Shown in pieces: positions 1 through 7,754 of a stretch of DNA of 36,450 nt. The number at the start of each line of letters is the position of its first letter. The first letter of the stretch is position 1. A model generated the notes under the pieces. It was given only the letters and a program-made list of their open reading frames with translations, was not told where the DNA came from and did no database searches. The DNA is from Mycobacteriales bacterium (GTDB lineage: Bacteria; Actinomycetota; Actinomycetes; Mycobacteriales; CADCTP01). Where the stretch lies: NCBI GenBank assembly GCA_035995165.1, contig DASYKU010000054.1, forward strand, positions 1-36,450, read 5' to 3'. Made by a program: the position numbers and the translations under genes.

Positions 1-29
1 CCGACCGCCCCGAGCGGGCGGCCGATCCG

Positions 30-83
30 GCCCACCGGCCGACCGGGCCCACCGGGCCGACCGGGCCGACCGGGTCGACCGGG
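30..83 (+). repeat. 9-bp tandem repeat, in frame with sortase gene
   Basis: About six head-to-tail copies of a 9-base unit (consensus CCGACCGGG, with CCCACCGGG and TCGACCGGG variants) lie just before the sortase gene; the five clearest run from 39 to 83. The units are in the sortase frame, with no stop between base 3 and the GTG at 111, and would encode Pro-Thr-Gly triplets. They may be a disordered cytoplasmic tail of the sortase or non-coding simple sequence. Confidence 0.75.
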
Positions 84-110
84 TCGCCCCGGACGGGCGG
101 GCGGCATCGC

Positions 111-803
111 GTGCCGCGGGATCGGCTCCTGCGCGGGTTGGTCGGGGGTGGCGTGTTGCTCCTGGTCGTCGCGTGTGGCGTGGGTGCCCGGGCGGCGGCC
201 AAGGACGGCGGCGGCGACGACCCGCCGCTGAGCGCCGCCCAGACCACCGCTGCGGCACCCGTGCAGCCCGCAACGGCCACGAAACGGCCGGGCGCCTCCT
301 GGGGACCGGTCAGCAACCAGTCCCCGGTGGCTGCGCCGACCGAGCAGGCCGCCGCCGGCGTCCGGCCGCTGGGTGTCACGATCCCGGCGATCGGGGTCAA
401 GGCGACCTCGCTGGTGCCGCTGAAGCTCATCCCGAAGACGGGTGAGCTGGAGGCGCCGGCGGAGTTCAGCCAGACCGGGTGGTACGCGGCCGGGCCGGTG
501 CCGGGCGAGCCGGGGCCGGCGGTCATCGCCGCGCACGTCGACTCTACGGCCGGGCCGGCGGTGTTCTTCCGGCTCAAGGAGCTCAAGGCCGGGGACCGGA
601 TCTACGTGCCGCGCTCGGACGGCAAGACGATCACGTTCGTCGTCACCGGCGTCGAGCGCTACCCGAAGAACGCCTTCCCGACCCAGAAGGTGCACGGTCC
701 CACGCCCGACCGGGCGCTGCGGCTGATCACCTGCGGCGGGTCGTTCGACTACGCGAAACGCTCGTACCGCGACAACATCGTCGTCTACGCGGTCCGGGCA
801 TAG
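111..803 (+). CDS. class F sortase
   Basis: Membrane-anchored cysteine transpeptidase of the actinobacterial class F sortases, which join LPxTG-type proteins to the cell wall or process them outside the membrane. With the GTG at 111 the protein has 230 residues: a single hydrophobic signal anchor at about residues 7-30, a Pro/Ala/Thr-rich linker to about 85, then the sortase barrel. The catalytic triad is visible as His142 (AAHVDS), Cys208 (LITCGG) and Arg220 (SYRDN). The start is uncertain. There is no convincing ribosome binding site before 111 and the frame is open to the left edge, so the protein may have a longer cytoplasmic N-terminus beginning outside the window. No LPxTG substrate gene is seen here. 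A strong hairpin follows the stop. Class is assigned from length and motif spacing. Confidence 0.9.
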   Translation: MPRDRLLRGLVGGGVLLLVVACGVGARAAAKDGGGDDPPLSAAQTTAAAPVQPATATKRPGASWGPVSNQSPVAAPTEQAAAGVRPLGVTIPAIGVKATSLVPLKLIPKTGELEAPAEFSQTGWYAAGPVPGEPGPAVIAAHVDSTAGPAVFFRLKELKAGDRIYVPRSDGKTITFVVTGVERYPKNAFPTQKVHGPTPDRALRLITCGGSFDYAKRSYRDNIVVYAVRA

Positions 804-808
804 CGAAG

Positions 809-835
809 CCCCGGAGTCCACAGTGGACTCCGGGG
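809..835 (+). terminator. terminator hairpin after sortase gene
   Basis: A perfect inverted repeat with 13-base arms around one central base starts six bases after the sortase stop. There is no T-run, as is common in actinomycetes. The core GTCCACAGTGGAC recurs inside valS. Confidence 0.75.
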
Positions 836-872
836 CGGAGAACGGAAGATCATGCCGGCTCCCGGGCCGGGA

Positions 873-918
873 GGTCAGGCCGACTCGGGGCCAGCCGGTC
901 AGGCCGACTCCGGGGCCA
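873..918. repeat. short direct repeat between sortase and exporter genes
   Basis: GGTCAGGCCGACTCGGGGC, continuing CA (873-893), recurs at 897-918 with one extra C. It lies in the 121-base gap between the ends of the convergent sortase and ABC exporter genes. No function is evident. Confidence 0.6.
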
Positions 919-956
919 GGACGGACGATCGGGCCGGATCCGGGACGGGAAGACGA

Positions 957-2735
957 TCAGGCTGCGACGAGCGCGTCGGAGTCGGCGGCGACCAGCTCGG
1001 CGTACCGGCCGCGCAGGGCGACCAGCTCGTCGTGGGTGCCGGACTCCACGACCCGGCCATGGTCGAGGACCGCGATCCGGTCGGCGGACCGTACGGTCGA
1101 CAGCCGGTGCGCGACCGTGATCGTGGTGCGGTCGGCGGACAGCTCGTCCAGCGCCGCCTGCACGGACCGCTCGGTCCGGGTGTCCAGCGCGCTGGTCGCC
1201 TCGTCCAGCAGCAGCACCGGGGGGTCGCGCAACACCGCCCGTGCGATCGCGAGGCGCTGTTTCTCGCCGCCGGAGAACCGGTAGCCGCGCTCCCCCACCT
1301 CCGTGTCGTACCCCTCGGGCAGCGACGCGATGAGGTCGTGGATGCGGGCGGCCCGGGCGGCGGCGACCAGCTCGTCGTCGGTCGCGGCCGGCCGGGCGAA
1401 GCGGAGGTTCTCCGCGATCGAGGCGTGCAGCAGGTACGGCTCCTGGGAGACCACGCCGACCGTCTCCGACAGCGTCGCCAGCGACAGGTCCCGCACGTCG
1501 ATGCCGTCGATCGAGACCGCGCCGGCCTCGACGTCGTACAGGCGGGCGAGCAGGTAGCCGAGGGTGGTCTTGCCCGAGCCGGTCGCACCGACCACGGCCA
1601 GGGTCGAGCCGGCCGGCACGGACAGCGTGACGTCGGCCAGCGTCGGCGCGCCGGCCTCGTACGCGAATGAGACGTGGTCGAAGCGCACGTCCCCGCGCAC
1701 GTTCGGCAGCGGCACCGGAGCCGGGCTCTCCTCGATGTCGACGGGCAGGTCCAGGTACTCGAAGATGCGGGCGAACAGCGCCAGCGAGCTCTGCACCTGC
1801 ACCCCGGTGCGCAGCAGCGCGTTCAGCGGGTTGAACAGGGAGCTCTGCAGGGTCGTGAACGCGACCAGGGTGCCGATCGAGACGGCCGAGCCACCGCCGA
1901 GGGCGAGACCGCCCAGCCAGTACGTCAGCGCGGGCACCGCGGCGAAGGTGATCGAGATCGTGGACTGCTGCCACTTGCCGGCCATCTGGGAGCGGACCTC
2001 GAGCTCGGCCAGGCCGCTCGCGTCCCCCGCGAAGCGCGACGTCAGCTCGGGTGAGCGGCCCATGCTGCGGCCGAGCAGCACGCCGCTGACCGACAGCGAC
2101 TCCTGCACCTGCGAGGTCATCAGCGCCAGCCGGCGCTGCCGCTCGGTGGTGATCCGGCGGCGCATCGCGCCGACCCGGCGGTTGATCCAGACCGTCCCGG
2201 GCAGCAGCACGAACGACAGCAGCGCCAGCCGGACGTCCATCGCGAGCATCGCGATCGCACTGGCCACCACGACGGTCGTGTTCGACACGATCGACGTCGC
2301 CGTACTGGTCACGATCGCCTGCATGCCGCCGATGTCGTTGGCGATGCGGGACTGCACCTCGCCGGTGCGGGTCTTGGTGAAGAAGGCCAGCGACATGCGC
2401 TGGAGGTGGGAGTAGACCGAGACCCGCAGGTCGCGCATGATGCGCTGGCCGATCGTGGTCGACAGCAGGGTCTGGTAGACGCCGACGATCGTGCTCACCA
2501 CTGCCACAGCGACCATGCCCAGGGCGAGCAGGGCGAGCAGACCGGTGTCCCGGTGCGGGAGCGCGTCGTCGATGATGCCGCGCAGCAGGAACGGCGAGCC
2601 GAGGCTCACCAGCGAGGACGCGGCGATGAGGATGCCGACCAGCACGAGCCGGGCGGTGTACGGGCGGAACAGCCGGAAGATCCGGCGGGGGTCCACGGAG
2701 GGGTCGTCCGGGCGGACGTCAGGAAGTGGGGGCAT
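957..2735 (-). CDS. ABC exporter, fused membrane and ATPase domains
   Basis: Half-size type IV ABC exporter (MsbA/LmrA/BmrA-like), 592 residues, expected to work as a homodimer in the plasma membrane and export lipids or drugs. The N-terminal half holds six hydrophobic helices (about residues 25-310). The ATPase half shows Walker A GATGSGKTT near 380, signature FSGGEKQRLAIARA near 485, Walker B VLLLDEATSALD near 510 and the switch histidine in TVAHRLS near 540. The start at 2735 is chosen because AGGAG lies five bases before the ATG; a GTG at 2783 is open in frame but would run through the likely operator. The gene is divergent from a MarR regulator with a palindrome between them, so it is probably the regulator's target. 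The substrate cannot be read from the sequence. Confidence 0.92.
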   Translation of the reverse strand: MPPLPDVRPDDPSVDPRRIFRLFRPYTARLVLVGILIAASSLVSLGSPFLLRGIIDDALPHRDTGLLALLALGMVAVAVVSTIVGVYQTLLSTTIGQRIMRDLRVSVYSHLQRMSLAFFTKTRTGEVQSRIANDIGGMQAIVTSTATSIVSNTTVVVASAIAMLAMDVRLALLSFVLLPGTVWINRRVGAMRRRITTERQRRLALMTSQVQESLSVSGVLLGRSMGRSPELTSRFAGDASGLAELEVRSQMAGKWQQSTISITFAAVPALTYWLGGLALGGGSAVSIGTLVAFTTLQSSLFNPLNALLRTGVQVQSSLALFARIFEYLDLPVDIEESPAPVPLPNVRGDVRFDHVSFAYEAGAPTLADVTLSVPAGSTLAVVGATGSGKTTLGYLLARLYDVEAGAVSIDGIDVRDLSLATLSETVGVVSQEPYLLHASIAENLRFARPAATDDELVAAARAARIHDLIASLPEGYDTEVGERGYRFSGGEKQRLAIARAVLRDPPVLLLDEATSALDTRTERSVQAALDELSADRTTITVAHRLSTVRSADRIAVLDHGRVVESGTHDELVALRGRYAELVAADSDALVAA

Positions 2736-2771
2736 ACGGACTCCTAAGGATTCTGAGGTGGGCTCACGGTG

Positions 2772-2797
2772 AGGATAGCTCACTATCGAGCTAGACT
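2772..2797. promoter_or_regulatory. MarR operator over divergent promoters
   Basis: A perfect inverted repeat, TAGCTC-N6-GAGCTA (2776-2793), lies between the divergent exporter and MarR genes. It overlaps a likely -10 for each: TAGACT at 2792-2797 (plus), exactly six bases before the marR ATG, and TATCCT on the minus strand (2777-2772). The layout fits a MarR dimer repressing both genes. The plus-strand -10 implies a leaderless marR transcript starting at or next to the ATG. Confidence 0.6.
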
Positions 2798-2803
2798 ATT
2801 CCG

Positions 2804-3223
2804 ATGGAGCCCGTGAGCGGTCAGCTCGCCGACGCGGTGCAGCAGCTGTCGCGGCGGTTGCGGCACGGCGCCCGGCTCCGGCTCGCTCCGCTGGGGCTGA
2901 CGCCGGGTCAGGGGCGGGCGCTGTCCGTGCTGGAACGCGCCGGCGGGCCGATGCGGATGGCGGAGCTCGCCGAGGCGCTGCGGGTGGTGCCGCGCTCGGC
3001 CACCGACGTGGTCGAGGGGCTGGAGGAGGCGGGCCTGGCACGCCGGGCCACCGACCCGGACAACCGCCGCTCGGTGCTGGTCACGCTGACCGATCAGGGT
3101 CGCGGCACGCTCGACGAGCTGGCGGCCGCGCGGCGGCAGACCGCCGAGGAGCTCTTCGGCACGCTCACCCCCGACGACCAACGCCGCCTCCTGGCCCTGC
3201 TCACCACCCTCGACCAGCAGTAG
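2804..3223 (+). CDS. MarR family transcriptional regulator
   Basis: Small winged-helix regulator (139 residues, usual size for MarR). Predicted helices at both ends form the dimer interface. The winged helix-turn-helix spans about residues 32-100, with the recognition region near ALRVVPRSATDVVEGLEEAG and the wing at DPDNRRSVLVTLTDQG, a typical MarR signature. MarR proteins usually repress a divergent gene and leave DNA when they bind a small ligand. Here the divergent gene is an ABC exporter and the 68 bases between the starts contain a perfect palindrome, so local autoregulation and exporter control are likely. No Shine-Dalgarno is seen; TAGACT six bases before the ATG suggests leaderless translation. 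The ligand is unknown. Confidence 0.92.
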   Translation: MEPVSGQLADAVQQLSRRLRHGARLRLAPLGLTPGQGRALSVLERAGGPMRMAELAEALRVVPRSATDVVEGLEEAGLARRATDPDNRRSVLVTLTDQGRGTLDELAAARRQTAEELFGTLTPDDQRRLLALLTTLDQQ

Positions 3224-3229
3224 GCAGCA

Positions 3230-3269
3230 GTACGGCCCGGGATCCGTCAGCACCCACCCCGGGCCGTAC
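3230..3269. terminator. bidirectional terminator between convergent genes
   Basis: Perfect 12-base arms, GTACGGCCCGGG (3230-3241) and CCCGGGCCGTAC (3258-3269), enclose a 16-base loop. The hairpin lies between the ends of marR and the FilP-like gene and could serve both. Confidence 0.75.
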
Positions 3270-3283
3270 CGAAACGAAAGGGA

Positions 3284-4267
3284 CTAGCGGCGGGCGCCGG
3301 AGCGCGCGCCGTTGGGGGCGCGCTGAGCCGGCACCTCCGCGCTCGGCTCCTCCGCGACCGGCTCCGGGTCCGGCGCCGAGACCGCCCCGCCGGTGAGGGT
3401 GGACAGCATCTCCCGGACGTTGCGCAGCTGGTCGGTGATCGCGTCACGGCGCTTGGACAGCGACGCCAGCTCGCGCTCGCTCTCCCGGCGGCTGCGGTCG
3501 GCCTGGGCCCGCGCCTCGGCGACCAGCTCGGCCGACTCGCGCTGGGCGGCCTGCAGCATCTCCTGGGACCGGCGCTCGGCGTCGGCCCGCATCTTCTCGG
3601 CCTCGGCCCGCAGCTGGTCGGTCCGGGCCACGGTCTCGGCCAGCTCGCGCTCGGCCGCGTTGGTCCTGGCCGCGTGGTCGGACTCGGCCTTCTGCCGCCG
3701 CTTGGCCAGCGCGGTCTCGAAGTCCGCGGCGGCCTGGGCCGCGCGGGCCCGGACCGACTCGAGGTGGCCGCTGGCCTCCTCACGGGTCGACGCCGCCTGC
3801 GCGTCGGCGTCGGCACGGACCCGGGCCGCCTCCTGGCGGGCCTTGTCCAGCACCCCGCTGGAGTCGGACTGCACCTTCGCCAGGTGAGCCGCGGCGTCCT
3901 TCTCGGCGGCGTCCTGGATCGAGGCGACCTTCTTCTTCGCCTCGGCCCGCTCGCGGTCGATCTCGGCCCGGGTCTCCTCCCGGACGGCGATCGCCTCGTC
4001 CTCGGCGACCTGCATGATCTTCTCGATGCGGGCGCCGAAGCCGCTGATGGACGAGATGTTCTGCTCAGCGGCGCGGTCGTCGCCGGACTGCAGGTGCAGC
4101 TCCTCGACCCGGCCCTCCAGCTGCTTGACCCGCTCCGAGAGCCGGTCACGCTCGCTCAGCGCGCCGGTGAACTCCGACTCGAGCGAGGCGAGGTGCGCGT
4201 CGACCTGGTCGCGGTCGTAACCACGCAGAGCGACGTCGAACGGGACCGACTGAGCTGCGTCGGGCAT
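3284..4267 (-). CDS. FilP/DivIVA-like coiled-coil protein
   Basis: A 327-residue protein with a short DivIVA-type N-terminal motif (PFDVALRGYDRDQVDAHL, about residues 9-26), then an almost continuous Ala/Glu/Arg/Lys-rich coiled coil to about residue 290 and a Pro/Ala-rich tail. This resembles Streptomyces FilP, an intermediate-filament-like cytoskeletal protein often annotated as cellulose-binding, and other DivIVA-domain proteins acting at growing poles. The start at 4267 is chosen because GGGGGAAG lies just before this ATG; an upstream in-frame ATG at 4336 lacks a site. It lies 117 bases downstream of proB on the same strand. It could equally be another DivIVA-domain protein than a true FilP orthologue. 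Confidence 0.75.
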   Translation of the reverse strand: MPDAAQSVPFDVALRGYDRDQVDAHLASLESEFTGALSERDRLSERVKQLEGRVEELHLQSGDDRAAEQNISSISGFGARIEKIMQVAEDEAIAVREETRAEIDRERAEAKKKVASIQDAAEKDAAAHLAKVQSDSSGVLDKARQEAARVRADADAQAASTREEASGHLESVRARAAQAAADFETALAKRRQKAESDHAARTNAAERELAETVARTDQLRAEAEKMRADAERRSQEMLQAAQRESAELVAEARAQADRSRRESERELASLSKRRDAITDQLRNVREMLSTLTGGAVSAPDPEPVAEEPSAEVPAQRAPNGARSGARR

Positions 4268-4384
4268 GGAGACTTCCCCCAAGGAAATAAACCGGTGCTG
4301 GACCTCGGGATTCTGACAGGGAGTCAAGACCGACACCAGGACACGGAATGACCATTCACGGACAGCGCATGGGCGGTCACCGAC

Positions 4385-5491
4385 CTAGGTGCGCAGAAGA
4401 ACCAGATCGTCCCGGTGTACGACCTCGCGTCGGTGCTCAGGATCCAGTTCCCGGGAAGATTTTCCGAGCAGGTCGGGCAGTTCGCCGGCGTCGTACCCGA
4501 CCAGACCGCGGGCCACCGGCACCCCGTCCGGCCCGACCAGCTCCACCGGGTCCCCCGCGCCGAAGTCGCCCTCGACCCCGGTGACGCCCGCCGACAGCAG
4601 CGACGTACGGCGGCGTACGACGGCCTCGACGGCGCCGGCGTCGAGGACCAGCCGGCCGCGCGGGGTGGTGGCGTGCCGGAGCCAGAACAGCCGGGACGCG
4701 GTCCGGCGGGCGGTGGCCGCGAACGCGGTCCCGATCGGTGACCCGGAGAGCGCGCCGGAGACCTGCTCGGCCGCGGCCAGCAGCACCGGCACCCCGGCCC
4801 CGGCGGCGATCCGGGCGGCGTCCAGCTTGCTGGTCATACCGCCGGTGCCGAGGCCGGAACCGCCCCGGCTGATCCGGACGCCGGCGAGGTCGGCCTCCCC
4901 CCGCACCTCCGGCACCAGCCGGGACCCGGCCTTGCGGGGGTCGCCGTCGTAGAGGCCCTCGACGTCGGAGAGGAGCACCAGCGCGTCCGCGGCGACCAGG
5001 TGCGCCACCAGCGCGGCCAGCCGGTCGTTGTCGCCGAAGCGGATCTCCTCGGTCGCGACCGCGTCGTTCTCGTTGACGACCGGGACCACGCCGAGGGCGA
5101 GCAGCCGCTCCAGCGTCCGGTTGGCGTTGCGGTAGTGGGAGCGGCGGACCAGGTCGTCGGCGGTCAGCAGCACCTGGCCGACGACGAGGCCGGACCGGGC
5201 GAAGGCCGACGCGTACCGCTCGACCAGCAACATCTGGCCCACGCTGGCCGCGGCCTGCTGGGTGGCGAGGTCACGGGGCCGGGACGGCAGCGCCAGCGGC
5301 GCCAGGCCGGCCGCGATCGCGCCGGAGGAGACCAGCACGATCTGCCCGCCGGCGGCCCGTCGGGCGGCGAGCGCGTCGACGAGCTTGTCCAGGCGCTGCG
5401 GGTCCAGCCCGCCGGCGGCGGTGGTGAGCGAGGACGAGCCCACCTTCACGACCAGCCGGTGGGCGTCGCGGACCGTGTCCCGGACGCTCAT
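4385..5491 (-). CDS. proB: glutamate 5-kinase
   Basis: Catalyses ATP-dependent phosphorylation of glutamate to glutamyl 5-phosphate, the first and normally feedback-controlled step of proline synthesis, in the cytoplasm. The 368-residue length is standard. The amino-acid-kinase domain shows VKVGSSSL (15-22), VSSGAIAAG (54-62), NENDAV (140-145), FGDNDRL (152-158) and [11 protein letters not shown] (176-186). A PUA domain fills about residues 280-368. The ATG overlaps the obg stop as ATGA, so translation is probably coupled to obg, a pairing common in actinobacteria. proA is not in the window. Confidence 0.97.
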   Translation of the reverse strand: MSVRDTVRDAHRLVVKVGSSSLTTAAGGLDPQRLDKLVDALAARRAAGGQIVLVSSGAIAAGLAPLALPSRPRDLATQQAAASVGQMLLVERYASAFARSGLVVGQVLLTADDLVRRSHYRNANRTLERLLALGVVPVVNENDAVATEEIRFGDNDRLAALVAHLVAADALVLLSDVEGLYDGDPRKAGSRLVPEVRGEADLAGVRISRGGSGLGTGGMTSKLDAARIAAGAGVPVLLAAAEQVSGALSGSPIGTAFAATARRTASRLFWLRHATTPRGRLVLDAGAVEAVVRRRTSLLSAGVTGVEGDFGAGDPVELVGPDGVPVARGLVGYDAGELPDLLGKSSRELDPEHRREVVHRDDLVLLRT

Positions 5492-6996
5492 CCCCGGCGT
5501 GGACCGCCACGCCCCGGGCGGCGGTGCCGCGCGAGCGACTCCACCGATACGTCGTCGTTCTCCCGGGACTCGGCCGCCTCCGGCTCGACGCCCCCGTGCC
5601 GGCTGCGGTACGCGACCAGCCGCTCGGCCGCGCTGACCCGGGTGTTGGTCTCGACCCGGACGTCGGTGCCGCGCGGCCCCTCCACGAACTCGGCCGCGTT
5701 GGCCAGCGTCGGCTCCCAGTCGAAGCTCACGTCGCCGATGGTCACCCCGGAGCCGCGGACCGCGCCCGCCTTGGCCAGCGCGTCCTCGACGCCGAGCCGG
5801 GCCAGCCGGTCGGCCAGGTAGCCGACGGCCTCGTCGTTGCCGAAGTCGGTCTGCCGGACCCAGCGCTCCGGCCGCTCGCCGCGCACCACGAACGCCTCCG
5901 GGTCGTCCGGATCCGGCTCGACGGTGAACCCGCCGTCGTCCACGCCGGCCGGGCGCAGCACGATCCGGGTCGGCTCCAGCGGCGGCAGGCTGGCGCGGTA
6001 GCGCTCCACCTCGGCCGCCAGCGCGTACGACAGCTCGGTGAGGCCCTCGTGGGTGGCCGCGCTGATCTCGAAGATCGGCCAGCCTCGCTCGGCCAGGTCG
6101 GGACGGACCAGCTCGGCCATGTCCCGGGCGTCCGGCACGTCGATCTTGTTCAGCGCGACCAGCCGCGGCCGGGACGCGAGCGAGGTGTCGTACTGGGCCA
6201 GCTCGTGCTCGATCGCCTCGATGTCCGCGAGCGGATCGCGCCCGGGCTCCTCGTTGGCGCAGTCGATCACGTGCAGGAGAACGGCGCAGCGCTCGACGTG
6301 CCGGAGGAACTCCAGCCCCAGCCCCTTGCCCTGCGCCGCGCCCGGGATCAGCCCCGGCACGTCCGCGATCGTGTACGTCGTCCCGCCCGCCTGCACCACG
6401 CCCAGGTTCGGCTGCAGCGTGGTGAACGGGTAGTCGGCGATCTTCGGCCGGGCCGCGGACACCGCCGCGACCAGCGACGACTTGCCCGCGCTGGGGAAGC
6501 CGACCAGGCCGACGTCGGCGACGCTCTTGAGCTCCAGTACCAGGTCGCGGGCGTCGCCCGGCTCGCCGAGCAGCGCGAACCCGGGCGCCTTGCGGCGCTT
6601 GGAGGCCAGCGCCTGGTTGCCCAGGCCGCCGCGACCGCCCCGGGCCGCGATGAACCGGGTGCCGGCACCGGTCAGGTCGGCCAGCGACTCGCCCTCGGCC
6701 GTGTGCACGACGGTGCCGTCGGGGACACGCAGCTCCAGCGACTCGCCGTTCGCGCCGTCGCGGTTGCTGCCCATGCCCTGCTTGCCGTTGCCGGCCTTCT
6801 GGTGCGGGTGGAAGTGGAAGTCCAGCAGCGTGTGCACGCCCGGGTCGACGACCAGCACGATGTCACCACCGTTGCCGCCGTTACCACCGTCCGGCCCACC
6901 CAGCGGCTTGAACTTCTCCCGGTGGATGGACGCGGCGCCGTGCCCGCCATTACCGGCCACCGCATGCAGGATCACGCGGTCCACGAACGACGCCAT
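5488..6996 (-). CDS. obg: GTPase Obg, ribosome assembly factor
   Basis: Essential GTPase that binds the 50S subunit and couples ribosome maturation to growth and, in Streptomyces, to sporulation onset. It has 502 residues in three domains: the glycine-rich Obg fold (1-158; [26 protein letters not shown]), the G domain with P-loop GFPSAGKS (166-173), DVPGLI (212-217) and a later ALNKID, and a C-terminal OCT domain with an acidic tail typical of actinobacterial Obg. A strong GAGGAGGTGG lies just before the ATG. A terminator-like hairpin separates it from rpmA upstream, so it may be partly uncoupled from the ribosomal protein genes. Its stop overlaps the proB start. Confidence 0.98.
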   Translation of the reverse strand: MASFVDRVILHAVAGNGGHGAASIHREKFKPLGGPDGGNGGNGGDIVLVVDPGVHTLLDFHFHPHQKAGNGKQGMGSNRDGANGESLELRVPDGTVVHTAEGESLADLTGAGTRFIAARGGRGGLGNQALASKRRKAPGFALLGEPGDARDLVLELKSVADVGLVGFPSAGKSSLVAAVSAARPKIADYPFTTLQPNLGVVQAGGTTYTIADVPGLIPGAAQGKGLGLEFLRHVERCAVLLHVIDCANEEPGRDPLADIEAIEHELAQYDTSLASRPRLVALNKIDVPDARDMAELVRPDLAERGWPIFEISAATHEGLTELSYALAAEVERYRASLPPLEPTRIVLRPAGVDDGGFTVEPDPDDPEAFVVRGERPERWVRQTDFGNDEAVGYLADRLARLGVEDALAKAGAVRGSGVTIGDVSFDWEPTLANAAEFVEGPRGTDVRVETNTRVSAAERLVAYRSRHGGVEPEAAESRENDDVSVESLARHRRPGRGGPRRG

Positions 6997-7019
6997 GCCT
7001 CCACCTCCTCACACGAAGA

Positions 7020-7047
7020 AAGGCGGGCCCCGAAGAGGGCCCGCCTT
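7020..7047 (-). terminator. hairpin between rpmA and obg
   Basis: Perfect 11-base arms, AAGGCGGGCCC and GGGCCCGCCTT, with a 6-base loop, followed on the minus strand by TTCTTCG. It lies between the rpmA stop and the obg start and looks like an intrinsic terminator or attenuator that lowers read-through into obg-proB. Confidence 0.7.
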
Positions 7048-7067
7048 CCGAAGAACAGCCTCGGTGC

Positions 7068-7328
7068 TCAGCCCTCGGTGGGCGGCAGGATGCTCACGAC
7101 CTTGCGGCCGCGGCGCTCCCCGTACTTCACGTGGCCCGCGGCCAGCGCGAAAAGCGTGTCGTCGCCACCACGGCCGACCAGGTCGCCGGGGTGGAACTTG
7201 GTGCCGCGCTGGCGGACGAGGATCTCGCCGGCGTTGACCAGCTGACCGCCGAACCGCTTGACGCCCAGCCGCTGGGCGGCGGAGTCGCGGCCGTTGCGGG
7301 AGCTGGATGCGCCCTTCTTGTGTGCCAT
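7068..7328 (-). CDS. rpmA: 50S ribosomal protein L27
   Basis: Large-subunit protein whose N-terminal tail reaches the peptidyl-transferase centre. The 86-residue sequence begins [16 protein letters not shown], followed by the canonical L27 core ([31 protein letters not shown]). There is no cleavable N-terminal extension of the kind seen in some Firmicutes. The ATG lies two bases after the rplU stop, with GGAAG just upstream inside the end of rplU, so the two are translated from one message. Confidence 0.98.
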   Translation of the reverse strand: MAHKKGASSSRNGRDSAAQRLGVKRFGGQLVNAGEILVRQRGTKFHPGDLVGRGGDDTLFALAAGHVKYGERRGRKVVSILPPTEG

Positions 7329-7330
7329 CT

Positions 7331-7645
7331 CTACTTCCCGCTCTCGATGCCGGTGACCTTGACCTGGGTCAGCGGCTGACGGTGACCCATCCGGCGGTGG
7401 TAGCCGGTCTTGTTCTTGAAGTGGTGGATCTTGATCTTGGGGCCCTTGGTGTGCGCGACGACCTCGCCGGTCACCGCCACCTTGGCCAGCGCGTCCGCGT
7501 CGGTGGTCACGTCCTCACCGTCGACGAGCAGGAGGGCGGGGAGGTCGACGCTGGCGCCGGGCTCACCGACGATCTTCTCGACCTCGACGACGTCACCGAC
7601 GGCGACCTTGTACTGCTTGCCGCCGGTCTTGACGATGGCGTACAT
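7331..7645 (-). CDS. rplU: 50S ribosomal protein L21
   Basis: Large-subunit ribosomal protein of standard length (104 residues), with the family start [14 protein letters not shown] and the conserved C-terminal region [17 protein letters not shown] that contacts 23S rRNA. It is the first gene of the rplU-rpmA operon. GAGGAG precedes the ATG. A recognisable promoter (TTGACC-N18-TACCCT) and a hairpin at the predicted mRNA 5' end lie upstream. Confidence 0.98.
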   Translation of the reverse strand: MYAIVKTGGKQYKVAVGDVVEVEKIVGEPGASVDLPALLLVDGEDVTTDADALAKVAVTGEVVAHTKGPKIKIHHFKNKTGYHRRMGHRQPLTQVKVTGIESGK

Positions 7646-7680
7646 CGACCGCTGCTCCTCGGGTGTTGATCGCGCGAAAG

Positions 7681-7704
7681 CTGGTCCACCTCACGGTGGG
7701 CCAG
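7681..7704 (-). promoter_or_regulatory. hairpin at 5' end of rplU-rpmA leader
   Basis: Ten-base arms (CTGGTCCACC and GGTGGGCCAG, one G-U pair) with a TCAC loop. With the predicted promoter, transcription would begin at the outer edge of this hairpin, placing it at the extreme 5' end of an approximately 60-base leader. It could protect the mRNA end or be a ribosomal-protein control site. Confidence 0.5.
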
Positions 7705-7710
7705 TAGGAC

Positions 7711-7740
7711 AGGGTACGGACCGGCCGGAGGGCGGGTCAA
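7711..7740 (-). promoter_or_regulatory. promoter of rplU-rpmA
   Basis: On the minus strand TTGACC (7740-7735) is followed after 18 bases by TACCCT (7716-7711), close to the housekeeping sigma consensus. The predicted start near 7704 gives a leader of about 60 bases. Confidence 0.6.
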
Positions 7741-7747
7741 ACCGCCC
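7730..7747 (-). terminator. possible rne terminator
   Basis: GGGCGG (7730-7735) and CCGCCC (7742-7747) form a short hairpin eight bases after the rne stop. It overlaps the -35 box of the rplU promoter, so the two may interfere. The stem is short and has no T-run. Confidence 0.4.
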
Positions 7748-7754
7748 CCCGGTG

